A stretch of DNA of 64,000 nucleotides. It comes from Clostridium sp. CM027. Lineage in GTDB: Bacteria > Bacillota > Clostridia > Clostridiales > Clostridiaceae. A program made the position numbers and the translations under genes. Numbering within the stretch: position 1 is the first letter of the stretch; the number at the start of each line of letters is the position of its first letter. The stretch covers positions 2,046,001 through 2,110,000 of the forward strand of contig NZ_CP077725.1 of NCBI RefSeq assembly GCF_024730565.1, in the 5' to 3' direction. The notes beneath the pieces were generated by a model. It ran no database searches and was not told the DNA's origin. It was given only the letters and a program-made list of their open reading frames with translations. Shown piece after piece: positions 53,491 through 63,603 of the stretch.

Positions 53491-54054
53491 CTAAACCTTA
53501 TTTAAGCTATCTATTAATTCATTAAAATTCTTTTTAGCTACTATTTCTCTATTCTTAAAATCACCTATTTTTTGTTTATTAAATTTTTCACTTTTATCTA
53601 GGTTTACTAATTCCTCTTTTACAGTTTCTCTAAGCCTTGGAATAATATTTATTATTTTTTTTATTCCATAAATATATTCATCATCATAAAGCTTGAAACA
53701 TTCAAATAAACCTGATATAAGTCTCCCATCAGAAAATATGTAAATATATCTATCACTCATTTCATCTGATAAATCAACTTCAATTTTATGCTTATACAGC
53801 CTAAAGAAAACATCATCTTTCTCAATGAAAACAGGAAATATCATAGAAAAAAGCATCTCTATTTCTTCTTCCTGCTCAACTAATCCTGAAAAATCGCTTT
53901 CATTAAGTTTTTTAACTATTTCATCTGTAAAAATATATTTCCTTACCTCTTTTCCCAATTTACTCCTTAGTTTTTGCTCCTTTTCATCAGATAATAAATT
54001 GTCTATTGAATCAATTAATTTATTTAGCGGACCTTTAATCTCATTTTTTTTCAT
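53491..54054 (-). CDS. Hypothetical soluble protein
   Basis: A 187-residue acidic protein with no signal peptide or membrane helix, rich in Lys, Glu and Ile, probably mainly helical. The ends look like amphipathic helices (LNKLIDSIDNLLSDEKEQKL and NREIVAKKNFNELIDSLNKV) and a central segment contains DGRLISGLFECFKLYDDEYIYGI. It was not recognised. AAGGAGG precedes the ATG at 54054. It is upstream of sigG on the same strand but 176 bases away, so co-transcription is uncertain. Confidence 0.7.
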   Translation of the reverse strand: MKKNEIKGPLNKLIDSIDNLLSDEKEQKLRSKLGKEVRKYIFTDEIVKKLNESDFSGLVEQEEEIEMLFSMIFPVFIEKDDVFFRLYKHKIEVDLSDEMSDRYIYIFSDGRLISGLFECFKLYDDEYIYGIKKIINIIPRLRETVKEELVNLDKSEKFNKQKIGDFKNREIVAKKNFNELIDSLNKV

Positions 54055-54143
54055 AATGAAAAAACCTCCTTAATAATACATAAACTACATATATAAACTT
54101 AATTTAATCGAAGCCAAAATGTAGCGTATTCCAAGAAATTATC

Positions 54144-54842
54144 CTAAAAGCGCAAAAACATATTCCATAAAAGAGGATATAAAAGGACAGCTACAATTCC
54201 TGAAATAGCCATAGTTATGCCACTCATGGCTCCCTCAGTTTCTCCTATTTCCATAGCCCTCGCTGTTCCCAGCGCATGAGAAGATGCTCCCATAGCAATC
54301 CCTAAGGCAACTTTATCATTAACTTTTAAAATTTTATATAAAAACGGTCCGACAATTGAGCCTACAACACCTGTCATTATTATAGCTACAACTGTAATTG
54401 AGGAAAGTCCCCCTAACTGATTTGACAATGCTATTCCTATAGGTGTTGTTATAGACTTAGGTATTAAAGATTCAATAAGTACATCGGAAATTCCAAATAA
54501 TTTCGAAAGGAATACTACACATACAATACCAGAAATCGCACCACTCAAAATCCCTATAAGTATTGGTATAGCATTTTTTTTAAATAAAGAGAATTTCTTA
54601 TACATAGGCAAAGCTAATGCCACTGTGGCAGGAAATAAAAAAAATGAAATTATTTTACCTCCGTTATTGTAGTCTTCATATTTAATATGTAGCTTTGTCA
54701 AAAAAAATATTAATATAATAATGGCTATCAAAAGTGGATTAAAAATTGAAAGTCTGCCTTTCTTCTTTATGTAAATCCCAATTTCATAAGCAATAAGGGA
54801 TATTATTACACCAAAAACTGGTGAAGTAATTAAATCATTCAT
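54144..54842 (-). CDS. lrgB: LrgB-family membrane protein
   Basis: A 232-residue protein with about six to seven helices. Family motifs are PKSITTPIGIALSNQLGGLSSITVVAIIMTGVVGS and GIAMGASSHALGTARAMEIGETEGAMSG. With LrgA it forms the LrgAB/CidAB-type system, which has been linked to control of cell lysis and to pyruvate or by-product transport. It overlaps lrgA by eight bases. No LytSR regulator is nearby. Confidence 0.93.
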   Translation of the reverse strand: MNDLITSPVFGVIISLIAYEIGIYIKKKGRLSIFNPLLIAIIILIFFLTKLHIKYEDYNNGGKIISFFLFPATVALALPMYKKFSLFKKNAIPILIGILSGAISGIVCVVFLSKLFGISDVLIESLIPKSITTPIGIALSNQLGGLSSITVVAIIMTGVVGSIVGPFLYKILKVNDKVALGIAMGASSHALGTARAMEIGETEGAMSGITMAISGIVAVLLYPLLWNMFLRF

Positions 54843-55188
54843 ATAAACGTCCTTTCCTTAAAAATTTAACTACGAGTGCTGTTACAATCCAAACTAAACA
54901 TGTGGAAAGAACAACTATAACGATAAATGGTATCCATTTTCCTTTTAACACACCAAATGCTGTCATTAGACCTACTCCAGCAGGAATAAAGAAAAAAGAC
55001 ATATTTGATAAAAGGAACTCACAAACTTCTTCTATCATTTCAACCTTAACTATACCTATTTGCAACCCCAAAAACAGTAAAATAAGTCCAATAACCGCTC
55101 CCGGAATCGGTAATTTAAACATAAGTTGCAATATAGTTCCAATAATATACGGAATCAAAATAATCATTAATTGTCTTAAGTACTTCAT
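54835..55188 (-). CDS. lrgA: LrgA/CidA-family membrane protein
   Basis: A 117-residue holin-like protein with four helices. The motif LPIPGAVIGLILLFLGLQ and the later LLSNMSFFFIPAGVGLM are typical. It is translated with lrgB from overlapping genes. GTAGGTG precedes the ATG at 55188. Cid and Lrg paralogues cannot be told apart by sequence alone. Confidence 0.93.
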   Translation of the reverse strand: MKYLRQLMIILIPYIIGTILQLMFKLPIPGAVIGLILLFLGLQIGIVKVEMIEEVCEFLLSNMSFFFIPAGVGLMTAFGVLKGKWIPFIVIVVLSTCLVWIVTALVVKFLRKGRLYE

Positions 55189-55305
55189 TGTTTCACCTAC
55201 TTATTATAAAATGTTGTCATTTGTGTAATTTTCTTATTAAAGCATAAAATTCTTACCTATTTATATATGTAATCTCTTGTCAAAGGCAAATCATTATTTA
55301 CACCT

Positions 55306-55448
55306 TTAGCAAACAATATCTGATGAAGAATGATATTTTATTCTATCATTAGCCTTTTGAAATTGTTCTTCATTTAAGGTAATTCTAATAACCTTTACTT
55401 TATATTGTTTTGCTGAATTTTATAAAACAGTTTGTCAGTAACCAACAT
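55306..55448 (-). pseudogene. Small frameshifted gene of unknown function
   Basis: In the 458-base gap between lrgA and the reductase gene the minus strand has AGGGAG before an ATG at 55448 and reads LVTDKLFYKIQQNNIK, then a stop. Another frame carries on with VKVIRITLNEEQFQKANDRI and ends at 55306. The two halves look like one broken small protein. No other feature could be seen in the gap. Confidence 0.4.
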
Positions 55449-55646
55449 TTATCACTCCCTAATTATATTAATATAGTTTACTAGTAATTAGTTCTTTATT
55501 TCACAATTATAACAACTAATCTTCTTAGGTATACCATTTTTTTAACTAGAGGTCAAAAGCAATCCGTAGAAGACTAGTGCTTGGTAAACGATAATCATAA
55601 TCTAATTGATATCAAACACTCTCATTTACTTACTTATACTGTATAC

Positions 55647-57215
55647 TTATACTATATATTTGTTTATAATTTCATTAAGTTCATATACATTTTGCTCAGT
55701 CCAACTAGTGAAATCTTTTTTATCATTAATTGCAGCACTTGCAAGTTCGAATAAAAATTTTGGTACTTCTGCTTCCTTAATATCGCCATAATATTTACCT
55801 AGCTTTGTTTTACCTATCCCAATCTCTCCCCCAAAATGTAATTCGAATACATTTATAAGCTCATCTTGGACCTTTTTCTTTTTACCGCAAAACCCAATTG
55901 TTCCTATTTCGTGTACAGAACAAGAATTAGGGCATCCTGATATATGAACATGAGGCAGTATATCTTTTGTTAAATTATTTTCTTTAAAATAACTTAGTAT
56001 ATCCTTTAAAGTACGCTGTGTTTCTAAAATTCCCATCTGACAAGTAGGAACTCCTATACAAGCAATAGAACATTCCAGTGAAGTATTTCCACCCATTTTA
56101 CCTGTTAGCTCAAGGATTATTTCAGCTTCTTTCCCATTCAAATTTCTAATGTATAATCCCTCTGACATAGCTAGTCTTATCTCTACTTCATTCATAACTT
56201 CTATTTTATCTATTATTAGTTTCAAATGCTCACTTTTTAATTGTCCGCCTATTGGATGCACATACACACTGTATAATCCCTTTTGTTTTTGAGTAAATAG
56301 TCTTGGACTTCGCATCGATGTTTCAATCCCAACTTTGTCGTAGATTTTGGTTTGTACCTTGATTTTTAAATTTTCTCTAGTCTTAACTTTTTCCAAATAA
56401 CTATTATAGCAGTTTACAAATTTCTCCTCGCCCATTCTTTCCATAATATATCTTATGCGAGCTCTTCCTTTGTTAATGTAGTCGCCTTCATTAATAAAAA
56501 GATCTGTTATTGCTTCAACATGATATAAAATATCTTCTGGCTTAATCAACTGTTCTCTCTTCACAGATAGTTTTGAATTATTCCCCATTCCACCACCTAA
56601 ATACACTTTAAAATACTCTATGCCATTTTCTTTAACCGCTAAAAACCCTAAATCAGTAGCAGTTACATGTGCCTCATCCTTTTCATTACTTGAAAATGCA
56701 ACTTTAAATTTTCTTGGGAGTTTATACGTATATACCTTACTTAAAAAATGGTCTCCTACAGCTGTTGCGTAAGGTGATACATCAAACACATCTTTTTCCC
56801 CTACTCCAGATAGCGGTGAGACTGACACATTTCTAGGGAAATTACCGCCGGATCCCCTTGAGTATAAACCTTTCTTTATACCTTCTTCCATGGAATCACA
56901 AACTTCATCAATAGTAATTCCATGTAGTTGTATCGCCTGACGAGTAGTTAGATGTATACTATCTAATCTATATCTTTGTGTAAAATCATATATTAATTTA
57001 AGATCTTTTATAGAAGCTATCCCTGATGGTATTCTAAATCTTATCATAAATTTCTTGCAACTACGCTCGGCATACACGCCCATACCACCCGAGGATCCTT
57101 TAAAGTCCATTTTACTTGTTTCCCCATTTAAAAATTTATGTCCAAGCGCTCTAAAATCCTCAACTTCCCCAAGAAGTACTTCACTAAGAAGAATTTTATT
57201 TAAAGTTTTCATCAT
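55647..57215 (-). CDS. Siroheme-dependent nitrite/sulfite reductase (ferredoxin type)
   Basis: An enzyme of about 522 residues with the two-fold repeated reductase domain. The N-terminal half has RFRIPSGIASIKDL and HLTTRQAIQLHGI. The [4Fe-4S]-siroheme ligands are CIGVPTC (near 400) and GCPNSC, four Cys in the expected C-x5-C and C-x3-C spacing. It reduces nitrite or sulfite by six electrons in the cytoplasm; the layout resembles NirA-type nitrite reductases. The start at 57215 is behind AAAGGA. A LysR regulator is divergent, so induction by nitrate, nitrite or a sulfur signal is likely. Confidence 0.9.
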   Translation of the reverse strand: MMKTLNKILLSEVLLGEVEDFRALGHKFLNGETSKMDFKGSSGGMGVYAERSCKKFMIRFRIPSGIASIKDLKLIYDFTQRYRLDSIHLTTRQAIQLHGITIDEVCDSMEEGIKKGLYSRGSGGNFPRNVSVSPLSGVGEKDVFDVSPYATAVGDHFLSKVYTYKLPRKFKVAFSSNEKDEAHVTATDLGFLAVKENGIEYFKVYLGGGMGNNSKLSVKREQLIKPEDILYHVEAITDLFINEGDYINKGRARIRYIMERMGEEKFVNCYNSYLEKVKTRENLKIKVQTKIYDKVGIETSMRSPRLFTQKQKGLYSVYVHPIGGQLKSEHLKLIIDKIEVMNEVEIRLAMSEGLYIRNLNGKEAEIILELTGKMGGNTSLECSIACIGVPTCQMGILETQRTLKDILSYFKENNLTKDILPHVHISGCPNSCSVHEIGTIGFCGKKKKVQDELINVFELHFGGEIGIGKTKLGKYYGDIKEAEVPKFLFELASAAINDKKDFTSWTEQNVYELNEIINKYIV

Positions 57216-57272
57216 TATCAATCCTTTCCTATTGCAACATTATTATGGCTATAGTATACTGTTTTTTAACCA

Positions 57273-57305
57273 ATAAGTATAATACATGTTTTATATAATA
57301 CTTAT
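57273..57305. promoter_or_regulatory. Inverted repeat between the reductase and LysR genes
   Basis: The dyad ATAAGTAT..ATACTTAT with 17 bases between halves lies in the 119-base divergent gap, just before the regulator start. This is the form and position of a LysR-type operator controlling both genes. Confidence 0.6.
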
Positions 57306-57334
57306 TAATATTTCTGATAGGTAGGGTGATAATT

Positions 57335-58222
57335 TTGATTGAGGAATTAAAAACCTTTATTGCTGTGGTAGATAAGAAAAGTTTCACAAAGGCTGCAAAG
57401 AGCATCAACATATCTCAGCCTAGCGTAAGCTTACATATTGTAATTTTAGAAAAACACTTCAATACAAGACTAATAGAAAGATCAAATAAACAGAGAAGTA
57501 TATTAATTACACAAACTGGAGAAATGTTGTACAAAAAAGCTAAACAAATAATCTCCCTAATAGATGATACAAAAGAAGAACTTAACAATTATCATAATTC
57601 CACCTCTGGCACTTTAAAGATTGGCGCAAGCATGACTATAGGTGAATTTTTACTGCCCTCAATACTAGGAGAGTTTATTAAAGAGTTTCCAAACATAAAA
57701 CTAGAAGTTGCTATTGAAAATACCCATAATATTTATGAAAAATTTAAAAACTATGATATTGATATTGCTTTAACTGAAGGCAGCGTCCCTGTGCATGATT
57801 ATACTTTCAAAAATTTTTATGAGGATACAATGGTTGTTGTAACTCCAAATTCCTTTACCTATGACCAAAATATTGGACTTAAAACTTGTTTGTCAAATCA
57901 AACTTGGATGCATAGAGAAGAGGGTTCTGGCACTGGTGAATATCTAAATATCTTTTTAAATGCAGAAGGCATATCTCCAAAAAACTTCATTATTCTCGGA
58001 AGTAACTACTCCATTAAAGAAGCTGTTAAAAACAATCTAGGTGTAACTTTTATCTCATCTTTAGTAGTAACTGATGCTGCCATTAACAATGAACTTAAAA
58101 TTATACCTATCAAAACAAAATACAATAGATTTTTTTCTTATTTAGTTCATGAAAAAAATCTATCCAGGATTGCAACATTATTTGTTGAGAAATTAGAAAA
58201 GTGTAGCCATATGAATAAGTAA
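57335..58222 (+). CDS. LysR-family transcriptional regulator
   Basis: A regulator of about 295 residues. The N-terminal winged helix reads FIAVVDKKSFTKAAKSINISQPSVSLHI, and the effector-binding domain (about 90-290) begins GTLKIGASMTIGEFLLP. The TTG at 57335 (MIEELKTFI) has AGGGTGAT upstream and gives the standard N-terminus; an in-frame GTG at 57326 overlaps that site. It probably activates the divergent reductase gene and resembles the CysL/NirR-type regulators by context only. Confidence 0.93.
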   Translation: MIEELKTFIAVVDKKSFTKAAKSINISQPSVSLHIVILEKHFNTRLIERSNKQRSILITQTGEMLYKKAKQIISLIDDTKEELNNYHNSTSGTLKIGASMTIGEFLLPSILGEFIKEFPNIKLEVAIENTHNIYEKFKNYDIDIALTEGSVPVHDYTFKNFYEDTMVVVTPNSFTYDQNIGLKTCLSNQTWMHREEGSGTGEYLNIFLNAEGISPKNFIILGSNYSIKEAVKNNLGVTFISSLVVTDAAINNELKIIPIKTKYNRFFSYLVHEKNLSRIATLFVEKLEKCSHMNK

Positions 58223-58279
58223 TGCTTAATTATTAGTAATCAAGCATATCAATAATAGAAGTGCTTTTATTTTATAAAT

Positions 58280-58549
<270 letters not shown>

Positions 58550-58562
58550 ATCTATACTGAAA

Positions 58563-58602
58563 AATAATTTTAAGGCAGGATTATCCTGCCTTAAAATTAT
58601 TT
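58563..58602. terminator. Palindromic terminator
   Basis: An 18-bp perfect stem (AATAATTTTAAGGCAGGA and its complement) with a three-base loop, covering the end of the small gene at 58597-58800. Confidence 0.8.
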
Positions 58603-58800
58603 TTCAGTAGTGCCTTTAGATGCTTCTGAACGTGCATTTAATTGTTGCTTTTCTTCTGGAGTAGCATCACTAGGGCCACTAGCCATGTTAGGCATGTTAT
58701 ACATATTAGTCACATCGCCGTTTGACGCACCACTAACACCTTTATTTGATTCCGATTGTTTTTTCATTTTTTTTATTTCTTCTAAATCATTTTTATTCAT
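58597..58800 (-). CDS. Small Asn/Ser-rich hydrophilic protein
   Basis: A 67-residue protein with a charged start (KNDLEEIKKMKKQSES) and a flexible middle (VTNMYNMPNMASGPSDATPEE). It has no membrane segment. It was not recognised; a small spore protein is one possibility from size and composition only. GGGAG lies before the ATG at 58800. A longer in-frame start at 58866 lacks a site. Confidence 0.65.
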   Translation of the reverse strand: MNKNDLEEIKKMKKQSESNKGVSGASNGDVTNMYNMPNMASGPSDATPEEKQQLNARSEASKGTTEK

Positions 58801-59080
58801 AAATATTCTCCCTTCTAATGTACAAAATACACCGCACATATCCGATGCATTATATAGTTTACCCATTTTGTGATATAATATTATGGTTATAAATTGTTAA
58901 CAATATTGACACTTAAATGCAATACTTATTTAGTAGTATTAATTTGTATAGGAATAGGTTGCTACAACGATAGTATAAAACAAGACATGCTAAATATAGA
59001 TAATAAGAATTATCATAATACCAGTATTAGATTGAAATTTATAGCATGGCCAATAATTGCTGAAATGGAGACAAATAATT

Positions 59081-59203
59081 ATGAAACCTGAAAACGAAAA
59101 TGTGTCTGAAATGTCGGAAAATACTTCTATTTTAATTACTCTGTGTGTTGTCGCCTTAGTTCTAGCACTTGTGGGGATTAAAATAGTGATAACAACTATG
59201 TAA
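59081..59203 (+). CDS. Very small single-helix membrane protein
   Basis: A 40-residue frame: an acidic N-terminus (KPENENVSEMSEN) followed by one transmembrane helix to the end. A GGAG ten bases before the ATG at 59081 supports it weakly. It was not recognised. The gap from 58867 to here holds no other credible gene. Confidence 0.45.
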   Translation: MKPENENVSEMSENTSILITLCVVALVLALVGIKIVITTM

Positions 59204-59313
59204 CTCAAGGGTATGCTAACGCTACCGTTATAAATTAATATTCTTGTAATTAACCACCCCAAGAATATTTGAACCACCTTTGGATATAAATCAGATATAT
59301 TTCACAATAAATT

Positions 59314-59348
59314 AGAACCATCCTAAATATTAAATTTAGGATGGTTCT
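59314..59348. terminator. Terminator upstream of the ABC exporter
   Basis: A perfect 15-bp stem (AGAACCATCCTAAAT and its complement) with a five-base loop and a TTTCT tail. Confidence 0.8.
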
Positions 59349-59430
59349 TTCTACTTAAATACAGGCCTTGCCTAAAGATAACCGTTTTGTTATAATTATG
59401 GTGATTTTACCTATTTAAGGAGATGAACAT

Positions 59431-60132
59431 ATGCTTACTGTACAAAACCTAAGTAAAAAATATTCTAAAGAATTAGTTGTAAACAATATTAGCTTTCAAG
59501 TAAATGAAGGTGAAATTGCTATTCTTTTGGGCCCAAATGGTGCCGGAAAAAGCACCACAATAAAATGCATCGCTGGGCTATTAAAATATGATGGATACAT
59601 TGAAATTTGTAATCACAAAAACAAGAGTGTTGAGGCAAAAAAATTATTTTCCTATGTTCCAGAGGTTCCAGCTATGTTTGATTTGCTCACAGTTTATGAG
59701 CATATAGAATATATGGCTGCCGCTTATGGTATAAATAACTATAAGGAAAAAGCCGAAGAATTACTTAAAAGATTTGATTTAATTGATAAAAGAAATAAGC
59801 TTGGAAAAGAGCTGTCCAAGGGTATGATGCAAAAAGTAAGTATTTGCTGCGCCTTAATAATAAACCCTAAGGTAGTATTATTTGATGAGCCTTTAATGGG
59901 CCTAGATCCTAAAGCAATAAAAGAACTAAAGAAAGCAATTTTAGAGCTCAGAGAAAAAGGTTCTGCCATTCTAATAAGTACCCACATAATAGATAGTGTT
60001 GATGATTTTTGGGACAAGGTATTGATAATGAAAAATGGAAATATAGTACTCTCCGGTACAAAGCAAGAGCTTATGAATAGGAATGAGACCTTAGAAGAAC
60101 TCTTCTTTGATGTAACAGAGGATAGCGTATGA
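59431..60132 (+). CDS. ABC exporter ATPase
   Basis: A 233-residue ATPase of the ABC-2 exporter type: Walker A GPNGAGKST, signature LSKGMMQKVSICCAL and Walker B VVLFDEPLMGLDP. AAGGAGATG precedes the ATG at 59431. It overlaps the permease gene by four bases (ATGA), so the two form one transporter. The substrate is unknown. Confidence 0.93.
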   Translation: MLTVQNLSKKYSKELVVNNISFQVNEGEIAILLGPNGAGKSTTIKCIAGLLKYDGYIEICNHKNKSVEAKKLFSYVPEVPAMFDLLTVYEHIEYMAAAYGINNYKEKAEELLKRFDLIDKRNKLGKELSKGMMQKVSICCALIINPKVVLFDEPLMGLDPKAIKELKKAILELREKGSAILISTHIIDSVDDFWDKVLIMKNGNIVLSGTKQELMNRNETLEELFFDVTEDSV

Positions 60133-61679
60133 AGCCATTATTTTATATAATAAAAAAATCTATAAGAAATTTTTTATTAGAACTAAAGCGAAAGCCAATA
60201 AAGCTAATTGCCTATATTATACTTCTTATACTTTTGTCACTAACTTTTATTTTTGGCAGCAGTAATACCAGCAAGCAAAATATTTTAGATCCAGCGTTGT
60301 ACACTACTATTGTAGGATTTATTATTTTACTGTTCACCGCACCGGACCTCTATTCCTCAATAAATAATGGAGCCACTTTTTTTAGGGGTGCAGACATAAA
60401 TTTAGTATTTACATCTCCCACTAGTCCTCAGAAAGTTTTAGTATATGGATTTTTAAAACAAATATATACTTCATTTATAGCAGTTTTTTTTGTTTCATTT
60501 CAAGGACCTAACCTTTATCGTTTTACTAATATTAAATCCTATGGAATTATAGTAATTATCTTTGGCTTATTCATTATGCTCATTTTCAACTCAATACTAA
60601 AGATATTATTATATTCAATAGCTTCTAAATGTGAAAAAAATAAGGTTATTTTAAGAAATACTTTTAAATTTTTAGGAGTATCCCTAATTATAGTATACTT
60701 TATAGAATTATATATAACTAGGTCACCAGTTAAGGCTATTATATCATTGCTAAATAGTCCTGCCATTTCATATATTCCTGTATACGGGTGGGTAAGGGCA
60801 ATTATATTATCTTCAATGAATGGCATACATTCAATATTTTTTGTTTATATAGCTCTGATTGTTGCGTCTGGAGGTATTTTCAGTTATTTAATTTACTCTA
60901 TGCAACTTGACTATTATGAAGATGTTTTAGCTTCAACTGAATTAAAAGAAACAGCCATCTCCGCCACGCGTCGGGGTGAGCGATTATTTGTACAACCGGG
61001 TAAAAAACCTAAAGTAAGAAAAGTTCAATACACTAAAAAAGGAAAATTTGCCTCTGCTATATTTTGGAGACAAATATTAGAGTATAAAAAGACTGGTTTT
61101 GCATTGATAAATGTAGTGTCTGTTATTTACGCAGTTATAGCAATAAGTGCTGGATTATTTAGCCCTATAAAAGATTTAAAAATAGTCTTAGGTGGCATGA
61201 TATATCTTCAATTATTTTTTACCTTTGCTAGTAAGTGGCAAAGAGATTTATCAAACCCATACATTTACATATTACCAGCCCACGCCTTTAAGAAGGTTAT
61301 CTATGCAACTGTAGTTGATAACCTTAAAAACCTTATTGATGGAACTATAGTGTTTGCAATAACAGGAATATTATTTAAAAGTAGTATCATTCTTATTCTC
61401 CTTAATATAATAGCCTTTGTTTCAATAGGTTCTCTTTTCATCTATGGTGGAATTCTTACTAGAAGAATTTTAGGCAGTGGTAATAACATAGTATTTACAT
61501 CTCTTATAAGAATTGCAATCTTACTTTTAATACTATCACCTGGTATAGTCCTTCTGATAGCATTATATAGTTCTACGGGAATGCTAATAGCCTACACACT
61601 ATTTATTACCTATAATCTTATATTTAGCAGTTTAATAGTGTTTTTGGGTAAGGGAGTGTTTGAAAATATTGAATTATAG
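60129..61679 (+). CDS. ABC exporter permease (putative ABC exporter family)
   Basis: A 516-residue membrane protein with about ten to twelve helices in two halves separated by a charged cytoplasmic loop near residues 265-310 (TRRGERLFVQPGKKPKVRK). It resembles the large putative ABC exporter family of Firmicutes (NGATFFRGADINLVFTSPTSPQKVLVYGFLKQ is characteristic). It is co-translated with the ATPase and ends at a very strong terminator. The substrate is unknown. Confidence 0.85.
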   Translation: MKPLFYIIKKSIRNFLLELKRKPIKLIAYIILLILLSLTFIFGSSNTSKQNILDPALYTTIVGFIILLFTAPDLYSSINNGATFFRGADINLVFTSPTSPQKVLVYGFLKQIYTSFIAVFFVSFQGPNLYRFTNIKSYGIIVIIFGLFIMLIFNSILKILLYSIASKCEKNKVILRNTFKFLGVSLIIVYFIELYITRSPVKAIISLLNSPAISYIPVYGWVRAIILSSMNGIHSIFFVYIALIVASGGIFSYLIYSMQLDYYEDVLASTELKETAISATRRGERLFVQPGKKPKVRKVQYTKKGKFASAIFWRQILEYKKTGFALINVVSVIYAVIAISAGLFSPIKDLKIVLGGMIYLQLFFTFASKWQRDLSNPYIYILPAHAFKKVIYATVVDNLKNLIDGTIVFAITGILFKSSIILILLNIIAFVSIGSLFIYGGILTRRILGSGNNIVFTSLIRIAILLLILSPGIVLLIALYSSTGMLIAYTLFITYNLIFSSLIVFLGKGVFENIEL

Positions 61680-61696
61680 TGATATATTTTTTTAGA

Positions 61697-61742
61697 TTAA
61701 TTAGGTACAGGCGACATATATATGTCGCCTGTACCTAATTAA
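61697..61742. terminator. Terminator of the ABC exporter operon
   Basis: A perfect 46-base palindrome (half-site TTAATTAGGTACAGGCGACA, then TAT) 17 bases after the permease stop. Confidence 0.85.
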
Positions 61743-61812
61743 CCTCTATTTAAAATTGGCACATATACTCACTGTTTTTTATGTAAACTTCAGTATTTCT
61801 GCTATCACAGAT

Positions 61813-62085
61813 TTATCGGCTGCACCCCTTTAAACCTATAATTAATAATAGTAACACATAAATTATAATTATTATTTCAAAAATAAAATCCACTTTTTTG
61901 TTTTTATATTCTATTTTTTTAAAAAATTTATTTCTTAGTAATGAGGATATCACCCCTACACATAAGATAATTACACCGCCAGAAACGTTATTTGTATAAC
62001 TAAGCCACGCACCTATTAAAAGCAATGATAAAGTTAATATTGTGACAACCTTTTCAACAACGTATAGTTTTTTCATATTCTTCAT
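61813..62085 (-). CDS. Small membrane protein
   Basis: A 90-residue protein with three predicted helices (about 14-28, 32-46 and 66-84) separated by a basic cytoplasmic loop (RNKFFKKIEYKNKK). It was not recognised. GAGGTG lies five bases before the ATG at 62085. It lies 64 bases after ygeY on the same strand and may be co-transcribed with it. Confidence 0.65.
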   Translation of the reverse strand: MKNMKKLYVVEKVVTILTLSLLLIGAWLSYTNNVSGGVIILCVGVISSLLRNKFFKKIEYKNKKVDFIFEIIIIIYVLLLLIIGLKGCSR

Positions 62086-62149
62086 AATCACCTCAATAAA
62101 ATTAATATAAACAGTCTTACTTAAGAATAAATTGTTTATATTTTTTATT

Positions 62150-63388
62150 CTACTCTTTATAAGAGTAATTATCTACACCTAAATTAACACTATCTTTTAC
62201 TAATCTGCTTACATATAAACTAGGAATAACTGCATACATAGCTGCAGCATTTACTAATTCACGTTTCCAAGTTCTTTCATTTGGAGAATGCGACTCTTCT
62301 TCATGACCTGGTCCAAAGCCAATGCAAGGTATACCGTATCTGCCCATAATAGAAACTCCATTTGTAGAAAATGCCCATTTGTCAACTAGAGGCTCCTCAT
62401 TAAATAAACCTTTATATCCGCTTACTAATGTTTCGCAAACTGGATGGTCCTCATCTGTTATCCAAGATTCAAAATAAGCAGCTGTAGGGTAAACAACTCC
62501 CTTATAGGAAGGTTTTTCGTAATCATACATGGAAACCTCAGCTTTCAAATCTTTCACCGATGAAAGATTTCTTATTTGCTCTAGGGCCTCATCATACGTT
62601 TCTCCATTGGTTAATCTTCTATCTATTGATATGGTTTGACTATCTCCCATCGCGCTTCTTGATGAAGAAGTAAAAAACACCTCAGAAACAGTTAAGGTTC
62701 CTTTCCCCAAAAAATCATCATAATGTAATCTTTCATTAAGATCTTTCAACTCATTAAAAAAAGGTGCCATTTTATAAATATCATTTTCTCCTCGCTCTGT
62801 TGTGCTACCATGAGTAATTACTTTTACCTCCATTCTTCCTCTTTGCCCCCTATATATATTGCAGGAGGTAGGCTCTGTAATCACAACAAATTCCGGCTGA
62901 ATCTTGTCTTCATTTATCATGTACTGCCAACAATTCCCTTCACATTCATGTTTTTGTAGCGTACCTGTAATAAGCAGAGTATAGTCACCTTGTAAGTTTA
63001 AGTCTTTAATAATTTTCCCGGCATAAACCATAGAAGCCATACCACCCTTTTGGTCACTTCCACCACGTCCTATGATTACTTCCATATCTTCATAGCCTTT
63101 GTATGGGTCATACTGCCATAACCCCTTATCTCCTATGCCTACTGTATCTACATGTGCATCCATAGCAATAATATGTTTACCATGCCCTATAGTTCCTATT
63201 ATATTTCCCATATTATCTATGTCTATCTTATCGAAGCCTACTTTCTGCATTTCCTCTTTTATTCTCTCAACGACTCTACGTTCATCACAACTTTCACTAG
63301 GAATAGCAATCATGTCACGAAGAAACCTTGTTATGTCCCCTTTGTACTCTTCTGCTTTCTTTAATACTTTTTTAAAATCTAAATTCAT
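62150..63388 (-). CDS. ygeY: M20-family metallohydrolase, YgeY type
   Basis: A 412-residue zinc hydrolase of the peptidase M20/ArgE/DapE superfamily. Metal ligands are visible in [27 protein letters not shown] and, near the end, [13 protein letters not shown]. The sequence is closest to YgeY, annotated as a selenium-metabolism-linked hydrolase. The neighbouring yedF supports that setting. The substrate is not established. GAAGGAGG precedes the ATG at 63388. Confidence 0.88.
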   Translation of the reverse strand: MNLDFKKVLKKAEEYKGDITRFLRDMIAIPSESCDERRVVERIKEEMQKVGFDKIDIDNMGNIIGTIGHGKHIIAMDAHVDTVGIGDKGLWQYDPYKGYEDMEVIIGRGGSDQKGGMASMVYAGKIIKDLNLQGDYTLLITGTLQKHECEGNCWQYMINEDKIQPEFVVITEPTSCNIYRGQRGRMEVKVITHGSTTERGENDIYKMAPFFNELKDLNERLHYDDFLGKGTLTVSEVFFTSSSRSAMGDSQTISIDRRLTNGETYDEALEQIRNLSSVKDLKAEVSMYDYEKPSYKGVVYPTAAYFESWITDEDHPVCETLVSGYKGLFNEEPLVDKWAFSTNGVSIMGRYGIPCIGFGPGHEEESHSPNERTWKRELVNAAAMYAVIPSLYVSRLVKDSVNLGVDNYSYKE

Positions 63389-63603
63389 AGAAAATCCTCC
63401 TTCTATTCCTCTATATTTTGTTATTTATTTGAATGTGCTTCAATTATAGTTTAAATCTATTACTATAGTCTCTGCACCTAATTTTCTAATAGCTTGGACA
63501 TAGCTCATATTCTATTTTCATGATATTTTACTACTACCAATATCATATTAATGAATATATGAAAAAATTACCAAACAGAGTAAATAAAAAAAAGCCTTAT
63601 AAT

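Noticed and set aside
58894-59091. Plus-strand 65-residue frame
   Set aside because: It lacks a ribosome-binding site and its end overlaps the start of the better supported 40-residue gene at 59081.
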